Shown here: positions 13,363-17,800 of the stretch, piece by piece | How the letters are laid out: each line of letters opens with the position of its first letter | How positions within the stretch are numbered: the stretch's first letter is position 1 | NCBI GenBank assembly: GCA_017435025.1 | Contig: JAFSFU010000191.1 | Span: 1-17,800 of the forward strand | Source of the DNA: Lachnospiraceae bacterium | Lineage (GTDB): Bacteria; Bacillota_A; Clostridia; Lachnospirales; Lachnospiraceae | DNA: 17,800 bases | Direction: 5' to 3' | The notes under the pieces: model-generated | Seen by the model: the letters and a program-made list of their open reading frames with translations, nothing else | Told to the model about the DNA's origin: nothing | Database searches by the model: none | Translations under genes and position numbers: made by a program

Positions 13363-14388
13363 CTATTCCTTGATATATCCAAGCTCTCTGTAATAACCCT
13401 CCGCACCTTCATGAAGCGGAATCGGCAATTCTTCACACAAGAATTCCTTATCTGAGATTTTTGACATAAAAGCCGTATCTGCTGTATAGACCGGACCATT
13501 CAGATCCAGCGCCCTTGCGATCTCATATGCCAGATCGCTATCCATCTCTGCGTTGGCACATAAAAGCACTTTACGCCCGAATGTCAGCACCGCCTCCTCT
13601 TGTCCCTGATAGGTACCTGCAGGAATTTCAGTCTCAAAATACCACGGTTCCATATTCAGGATCTGCTCCAGCTGTTCCTCCGAATACGGGAGAAAAATTG
13701 CTTCCATTTCATTGGCAAGCGATTCATGTGACGCGTTCGGCACGGCTGTGAATGCGTGCGATGCATCCGCCGTTCCTTCTTTCAGATGGCGAACACTGGC
13801 GGAAATTGTATCCGTATATACCTCCGTATTCTCTTCGTCAATGTCTAAAATCGAAAAAACATTCTCTGATGCCAATTCAGTGGCGGATGCTCTGGACCCG
13901 CTGGAAATGATCTTCCCCTTCAGTTCTGAAACTTCCGTAAGTCCTGTTGACACAGGTGCCGCCCAGGCAGACACTTCCTGATAACACGCACCCAACACAC
14001 GAAGATTCTCCAGCTTTTTATCGGAAAAGCTATTCTCTCCATTCACTGCATCATAAGCCACATCAGCCGGGATCAAAGCCAGATCCATCGCTCCCTCTGA
14101 AACATGATCGACATTTACCATTGCACCTTTCGAAACTTCCACGGCCACATAGATTCCCGGAACTGTGTTGCTGATAATATCGGATACTTTCCAGCCGGCC
14201 TGATGAATCACACTGTCTTCTGATCCGGTTCCCATATTAAGGGTTCCGGTTTCGTAAGCAACTGTGTCCGTCTCCTGCGGCGACGCCGCTTCACTGCATC
14301 CAAAGAGCACGGCTGCGCTTGCCATTATCGCAGCAAATACTTTTATACGATTATGCTGTTTTTGTCCCACAAGTGTACTCTTCTTCAA
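13363..14388 (-). CDS. TAXI-family TRAP transporter solute-binding lipoprotein
   Basis: A 341-residue extracytoplasmic binding protein. I start at TTG (14388), eight bases after GAGG. This gives a clean lipoprotein signal with basic n-region, the hydrophobic stretch VFAAIMASAAVLF and a lipobox ending G30-C31. The longer frame from an ATG at 14433 would begin at the transcription start without SD, so it is rejected. The mature part shows TAXI features: an early LNMGTGSEDSVIH stretch (family GTGGTGGTYYP-like), VSKGAMVNVDHVSEGAMDLALIPADVAYDAVNG, and the lobe-2 region with LKGKIISSGSRASATE and a tyrosine-rich C-terminus. TAXI receptors usually serve fused TRAP permeases; none is present here. The first gene of a probable operon with DUF1177. 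Ligand unknown. Confidence 0.82.
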   Translation of the reverse strand: MKKSTLVGQKQHNRIKVFAAIMASAAVLFGCSEAASPQETDTVAYETGTLNMGTGSEDSVIHQAGWKVSDIISNTVPGIYVAVEVSKGAMVNVDHVSEGAMDLALIPADVAYDAVNGENSFSDKKLENLRVLGACYQEVSAWAAPVSTGLTEVSELKGKIISSGSRASATELASENVFSILDIDEENTEVYTDTISASVRHLKEGTADASHAFTAVPNASHESLANEMEAIFLPYSEEQLEQILNMEPWYFETEIPAGTYQGQEEAVLTFGRKVLLCANAEMDSDLAYEIARALDLNGPVYTADTAFMSKISDKEFLCEELPIPLHEGAEGYYRELGYIKE

Positions 14389-14438
14389 ACTGCTGACCTC
14401 GAAATATATCGTATCTGATTGCAAATCAACCATCTCTT

Positions 14439-14468
14439 ATTATATAATACCTTTAATCTGCCTTGCAA
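14439..14468 (-). promoter_or_regulatory. Promoter of the TAXI lipoprotein / DUF1177 operon
   Basis: On the minus strand TTGCAA (14463-14468), an 18-base spacer and TATAAT (14439-14444). Transcription should begin near 14432, which excludes the upstream ATG at 14433 as start codon and supports the TTG at 14388. Confidence 0.6.
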
Positions 14469-14510
14469 CCGTTTTTATGATTTCTTGCGATTGCAATGTC
14501 AAAATATATG

Positions 14511-14522
14511 TGGAAATTTCCA
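14511..14522. promoter_or_regulatory. Perfect palindrome upstream of the radical SAM gene
   Basis: TGGAAATTTCCA is a perfect 12-base palindrome lying 27 bases before the ATG at 14550, between the divergent promoters. It could be an operator or a small hairpin. No strong plus-strand promoter was identified in the divergent region, only weak TTGCGA and TATATG matches with a short spacer. Confidence 0.3.
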
Positions 14523-14549
14523 CTGGAAATACGGCTTACAGGAGGCATT

Positions 14550-15506
14550 ATGCGTACTGACTGGAACGGGAAACCATACTATTCTCTAGATTATTATCTG
14601 AAAGAAACCTTCGGAACAAAAGTATATAAACTGGCTTTGGATGGCGGAATGACCTGTCCCAATCGAGATGGTACCATTGGGACAGGTGGATGTATTTTCT
14701 GCAGCGAAGGCGGCTCCGGTGACTTTGCTGCAAAACGTTCTGCTTCCATCCATGAACAAGTCGAACAGGCAAAAGAGCGGATCGCATCTAAAATGGGCAA
14801 AGGGAAAACCATCGCTGAGGCAAAGGAAGGACCTTTCATCGCCTATTTTCAGTCCTATACCAACACATATGCTCCTATTTCCTATTTGGAATCCCTGTTT
14901 CGAGAAACGATCGAGATTCCGGAAATCTGTGCTCTTTCCATTGGAACAAGACCCGATTGTCTTCCAGATGAAACAATCAAGCTGTTGACTCACCTAAATA
15001 GAATCAAACCGGTCTGGGTGGAGCTTGGTCTGCAGACAATCCATGAAACGACCGCAGAATTCATCCGGCGTGGTTATCCGCTTTCCGTATTTGAAGATGC
15101 CTATCATAGATTGAAAAATGCCGGTCTCACGGTCATCGTACATGTGATTCTCGGACTCCCCGGTGAGAACAAGGATATGATCCTGGAAACCATTCGGTAT
15201 CTGGCAAATCTGGGAATTGACGGTATCAAACTGCAGCTTCTCCATGTGCTGAAAGATACCGATCTTAATGCCCTGTATCACTCCGGAGCATTTCAAACAA
15301 TGGAGTTAAATGAATATTTGGAATTGATCGGCAGCTGCCTGATGAATCTTCCTCAGGACATCGTGATCCACCGGGTAAGCGGCGACGGTCCAAAATCCAT
15401 CCTGACAGCACCGCTTTGGAGCGGAAATAAACGTCTGGTCCTTAATTCTATGGCTAAATATTTTAAGGAAAACCAAATCTATCAGGGAAAGGAATTCTAC
15501 AAATGA
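14550..15506 (+). CDS. TIGR01212-family radical SAM protein (YhcC/YtqA-like)
   Basis: A 318-residue iron-sulfur enzyme of the TIGR01212 group, which includes E. coli YhcC and B. subtilis YtqA; length agrees. The group's spaced cysteine motif is clear: C36, C48 and C51 within MTCPNRDGTIGTGGCIFCSE, with the long gap between first and second cysteine that separates this family from CxxxCxxC enzymes. Other family traits are the FQSYTNTYAP stretch at about 98-107, IGTRPDCLPDE at about 132-142, LGLQTIHE and HVILGLPGE in the barrel. The start at 14550 follows AGGAGG by four bases; an upstream extension of 18 codons has no SD. Its last bases overlap the next gene by ATGA, indicating coupling. The reaction of this family is not settled; a role in RNA modification has been suggested for relatives but cannot be read from the sequence. 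Confidence 0.93.
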   Translation: MRTDWNGKPYYSLDYYLKETFGTKVYKLALDGGMTCPNRDGTIGTGGCIFCSEGGSGDFAAKRSASIHEQVEQAKERIASKMGKGKTIAEAKEGPFIAYFQSYTNTYAPISYLESLFRETIEIPEICALSIGTRPDCLPDETIKLLTHLNRIKPVWVELGLQTIHETTAEFIRRGYPLSVFEDAYHRLKNAGLTVIVHVILGLPGENKDMILETIRYLANLGIDGIKLQLLHVLKDTDLNALYHSGAFQTMELNEYLELIGSCLMNLPQDIVIHRVSGDGPKSILTAPLWSGNKRLVLNSMAKYFKENQIYQGKEFYK

Positions 15507-16714
15507 TCGTATTAAAACTTGTACTTATATTTATTTTGGTAATGGTCCTTATTTCGCGCAAACAGCCCATTTACACAGCAGTGACCATCGGTGCTCTTCT
15601 AACCTGGATTCTGTACGGAATTTCACTGGAGAATGGTTTTTCCGCCATTATGACCGGTGCTTTCAGCAAAGGAACCCTGACTCTTATTCTCGTTATGTAC
15701 ATCGTTACTTTCCTTCAAAAGATGATGGAAAAACGCGGTGCGATCCACCAGGCACAGAAAGGGCTCAGTTCCCTTTTCAACAACCGCTGGATCAACTGCG
15801 CTGCCGCTCCAACCTTTATCGGTATGCTGCCGACACCGAACGCAGCCTTTATTGCAGGCGACATTGTAAAAGCTTCCGCAGGCGAATATCTGACTCATGA
15901 AGAAATGGCAGTCACAACCACCTACTTCCGCCATGTTTCCGAATCATTTATGCCGACTTACACTGCGATTCTAACCGCCCTCACACTGGCAGGAGTTGCT
16001 GCCGGCGACTTCGTTGTCGCCATGCTTCCAACAGTTGCTGTTATTATTGCCTCCGGATGCTTCTGGTTTCTCCGCGGAAAAGTGCCGATGAGTACCGGCG
16101 AACAGCCATCTAAGCACAAACTTTCTGATTTGATGGAAATTCTGAAAGGTCTCTGGCCGATCATTGCTGTTATCCTGATCGTGATTTTTTTGAGTTGGGA
16201 AGTTCATCAGGCCTCCACACTGATTCTAATCTGTTATTTCTTCGTCCACAAATTCAGTTTCGAAGAGATTAAACCATATTTTAGAAGTTCCTTTCAGGAG
16301 AAACTGGTACTGAATACTTTTGCAGTTATGATTTTCAAAGAATTTCTGACTGCATCCGGTGCCATCAACGCATTACCTGATTTCTTTGCGTTGCTGCCAA
16401 TCCCTACTTTCCTGGTATTTGTGCTGATTTTCCTTTTTGGAACCATCGTATCCGGCTCCACAGCAATCATCGTCCTGTGCCTGCCGATTGCCATGGCCTC
16501 TGTTCCGGCAGCCGGTCTTCCGCTCCTTGTCCTGCTCATGGGTGTTATTTATGCAGCAAGCCAGATGTCTCCAACCCATATCTGCCTTGCGCTCACCGCC
16601 GAATATTTTGGCATTTCGCTGGGCACCCTGATCCGTAAATCTATTCCACCGATCATGACGACCGTTGCATTTGCAATTCTATATTATGTCGTATGGACCG
16701 GATTCTTTATATAA
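15503..16714 (+). CDS. DUF401 family integral membrane protein, probable permease
   Basis: A 403-residue protein almost wholly made of hydrophobic helices (about ten), assigned to DUF401. Family-like polar stretches are MLPTPNAAFIAGDIV at about 108-122 and TTYFRHVSESFMPTY at about 138-152 in the first half, and FGTIVSGSTAIIVLCLPIA followed by ASQMSPTHICLALTAEYF in the second. The paired small polar re-entrant-like motifs in two halves are what is seen in ion-transporter superfamily carriers, to which I believe DUF401 is related, together with the DctM subunits of TRAP transporters. The substrate is unknown. It starts at ATG 15503 inside the end of the radical SAM gene (4-base overlap), with an AAAGGA SD ten bases upstream. 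A bidirectional hairpin terminator follows. A GntP-type carrier is the alternative. Confidence 0.8.
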   Translation: MIVLKLVLIFILVMVLISRKQPIYTAVTIGALLTWILYGISLENGFSAIMTGAFSKGTLTLILVMYIVTFLQKMMEKRGAIHQAQKGLSSLFNNRWINCAAAPTFIGMLPTPNAAFIAGDIVKASAGEYLTHEEMAVTTTYFRHVSESFMPTYTAILTALTLAGVAAGDFVVAMLPTVAVIIASGCFWFLRGKVPMSTGEQPSKHKLSDLMEILKGLWPIIAVILIVIFLSWEVHQASTLILICYFFVHKFSFEEIKPYFRSSFQEKLVLNTFAVMIFKEFLTASGAINALPDFFALLPIPTFLVFVLIFLFGTIVSGSTAIIVLCLPIAMASVPAAGLPLLVLLMGVIYAASQMSPTHICLALTAEYFGISLGTLIRKSIPPIMTTVAFAILYYVVWTGFFI

Positions 16715-16723
16715 TAAACAGCA

Positions 16724-16751
16724 AAACGGAGAACATCAGCGTTCTCCGTTT
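16724..16751. terminator. Bidirectional terminator between DUF401 and YihY genes
   Basis: A perfect 11-pair stem, arms AAACGGAGAAC (16724-16734) and GTTCTCCGTTT (16741-16751), with a six-base loop. It is nine bases after the DUF401 stop and 31 bases beyond the convergent YihY stop. The minus strand runs TTTT at the stem end, the plus strand TTT. Confidence 0.8.
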
Positions 16752-16782
16752 GTGCATATTTCCAAATTCATAAACTTCAAAT

Positions 16783-17658
16783 CTAGTACGACCCTGTCAT
16801 TTCATTTTTCACCGTCATCAGCGCCGCATTCACTTCGGCTCCCAGGATAAGAATGATCGCTGTCAGATACAGCCACATCAGCAATACAATGACCGCTCCC
16901 AACGCACCGTAAATAATAGAATAATTCGCAAAATTCTCCACATAAAAAGAAAACGCCACACTGACTATCATCCACAAAATCAACGCGGTCAGGATTCCCG
17001 GCGTAAACGCCCCGTGCGTCGGCTTTTCATCCATGGAACCTGCATACAAAATTCCAATAGCCAAATACATCAGCAATGCCATCGGAATAAAGCGCACATA
17101 TTGCCATATCCCCATAAAAAGGTCGGAAAACTGTAATATGTTGGCAGGCACCTGACTGTTCGCAAATTCCAATACATGCTGACCAATCGTTGACAGAATC
17201 AATGTCAATGCAATTACAACCAGCAAGATTACAGTGTAAGCCAATTGACGAACTCTGTAGATAGCGGGCTTTTTCGGCCTTCCCAAATGATATGCCGTTC
17301 GAACATCATCCATCAGGCCTTTCACTGCTCTCATCGGAAACCAAATGGTGAAAACCAAGGAAAACCACAATAACGCATGGCTGGAGGTCTCTGATACATA
17401 GTCCAGATAAGTTCCCAAAATCACAGTTACATCCTGCGGTAAAAAGCGTTCCAAGCCCTGAGTAATACCCGTCACATTCAAATCCAAAACACCCAGCAAA
17501 TTGCTGACAAAAATCAGAAGTGGAAATAGTGCAAACAAAAGATAATATGCTAAGGCTGCTGCACTTTTAAGGATTTCATGTTCAAATATATTTTTGAATA
17601 ACAAACGTAAGGTCCGGAATAAAGTGTCTCTTCTTTCTGCTTTCAATGTTTTTACCAA
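16783..17658 (-). CDS. YihY/BrkB (UPF0761) family membrane protein
   Basis: A 291-residue inner-membrane protein with about six transmembrane segments after a basic cytosolic N-terminus. Family marks are SAAALAYYLLFALFPLLIFV at about 32-51, the region with WFPMRAVKGLMDDVRTAYHLGRPK near 105-128, PTHGAFTPGILTALILW, and the last segment NYSIIYGALGAVIVLLMWLY followed by LGAEVNA. Earlier called a ribonuclease BN candidate, the family is now regarded as membrane proteins of uncertain, possibly transport, function. The start is uncertain: the first possible codon is a TTG at 17658 that directly abuts the TAG of the upstream gene, with no clear SD, which would imply translation by terminating ribosomes. 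A second TTG, four codons in, is the other candidate. No ATG occurs before the first conserved segment. Confidence 0.9.
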   Translation of the reverse strand: MVKTLKAERRDTLFRTLRLLFKNIFEHEILKSAAALAYYLLFALFPLLIFVSNLLGVLDLNVTGITQGLERFLPQDVTVILGTYLDYVSETSSHALLWFSLVFTIWFPMRAVKGLMDDVRTAYHLGRPKKPAIYRVRQLAYTVILLVVIALTLILSTIGQHVLEFANSQVPANILQFSDLFMGIWQYVRFIPMALLMYLAIGILYAGSMDEKPTHGAFTPGILTALILWMIVSVAFSFYVENFANYSIIYGALGAVIVLLMWLYLTAIILILGAEVNAALMTVKNEMTGSY

Positions 17659-17800
17659 CTACAGTGCCACAATAATACCGCCATCGTTCGCATATACTGT
17701 CGATACTCCGGCCGTATCTGTCACCACCACTTCTCTGAATTTCGCCTTGGAACAGAGAATCTCTTTTACATACTGGGCACGTTCCGGCGCATTCACGTGA
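17659..17800 (-). CDS. C-terminal end of a probable DegV-family lipid-binding protein
   Basis: An uninterrupted minus-strand frame enters from the right edge and ends at TAG (17659-17661), giving 46 residues that begin HVNAPERAQYVKEILCSKAK and finish GVSTVYANDGGIIVAL. The layout, an NAPERA helix, a short strand EVVVTDTAG, then a Gly-rich loop and final hydrophobic strand, matches the end of DegV (fatty-acid-binding EDD fold) proteins. The usual GTHxGPG loop reads differently here, so it would be a paralogue or another family. Its stop abuts the YihY start codon, suggesting one transcript with translational coupling. Confidence 0.5.
   Translation of the reverse strand, partial: HVNAPERAQYVKEILCSKAKFREVVVTDTAGVSTVYANDGGIIVAL

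Noticed and set aside
14496..14549. Upstream 18-codon extension of the radical SAM protein
   Set aside because: No SD precedes the earlier ATG, while AGGAGG lies just before the ATG at 14550 and the family begins near that point.

Overview
The window looks like a chromosomal segment of a low- to mid-G+C Bacillota, most likely Clostridia of the Lachnospiraceae type. The evidence is AGGAGG-type ribosome binding sites almost everywhere, consensus sigma-A promoters (TTGACA-17-TATAAT), occasional TTG starts, and a gene set of cmk, ispH, a HI0933-family flavoprotein, an SH3/NlpC wall hydrolase and a ferredoxin-like aldo/keto reductase. The genus is an inference. No phage module, IS element or CRISPR array was seen.

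Positions 1-7052 (all minus strand except the extreme left edge): a metabolic run of aldo/keto reductase, two-domain PPK2 polyphosphate kinase, HI0933-type flavoprotein, cytidylate kinase and IspH, preceded upstream by a MATE exporter with its own promoters. The PPK2 stop and flavoprotein start are separated by one base. IspH is abnormal: its reading frame leaves the family sequence after about residue 240, close to where an incoming plus-strand frame from the left edge ends. A breakpoint near position 100 is therefore likely.

Positions 7053-7534 form a 480-base interval without a normal gene, but it is not empty. Two minus-strand promoters face the MATE gene. A consensus plus-strand promoter fires the other way into about 250 bases of AT-rich sequence with several perfect hairpins, two of them similar with covarying stems, closing on a 15-pair hairpin. 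This is the best candidate here for an undescribed element: a small structured RNA, possibly with micro-ORFs.

Positions 7535-9400: an M20-family hydrolase and a divergent MarR regulator, with a near-ideal MarR-like operator at the hydrolase transcription start and a degenerate copy at the marR start. The M20 protein lacks two histidines that the family normally conserves.

Positions 9400-12300: tRNA-Pro(GGG), a membrane-anchored four-SH3/NlpC-P60 cell wall hydrolase built by duplication of an SH3 pair, and a lone tyrosine recombinase.

Positions 12300-16750: a TAXI-type binding lipoprotein followed by a DUF1177 protein (minus strand), divergent from a TIGR01212 radical SAM protein coupled by an ATGA overlap to a DUF401 membrane protein (plus strand). 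The binding lipoprotein has no TRAP permease beside it. The DUF401 carrier, which resembles ion-transporter superfamily permeases, is the only transporter-like neighbour. A bidirectional hairpin terminator ends this block. The right edge holds a YihY/BrkB membrane protein and the tail of a probable DegV-family gene on the minus strand.
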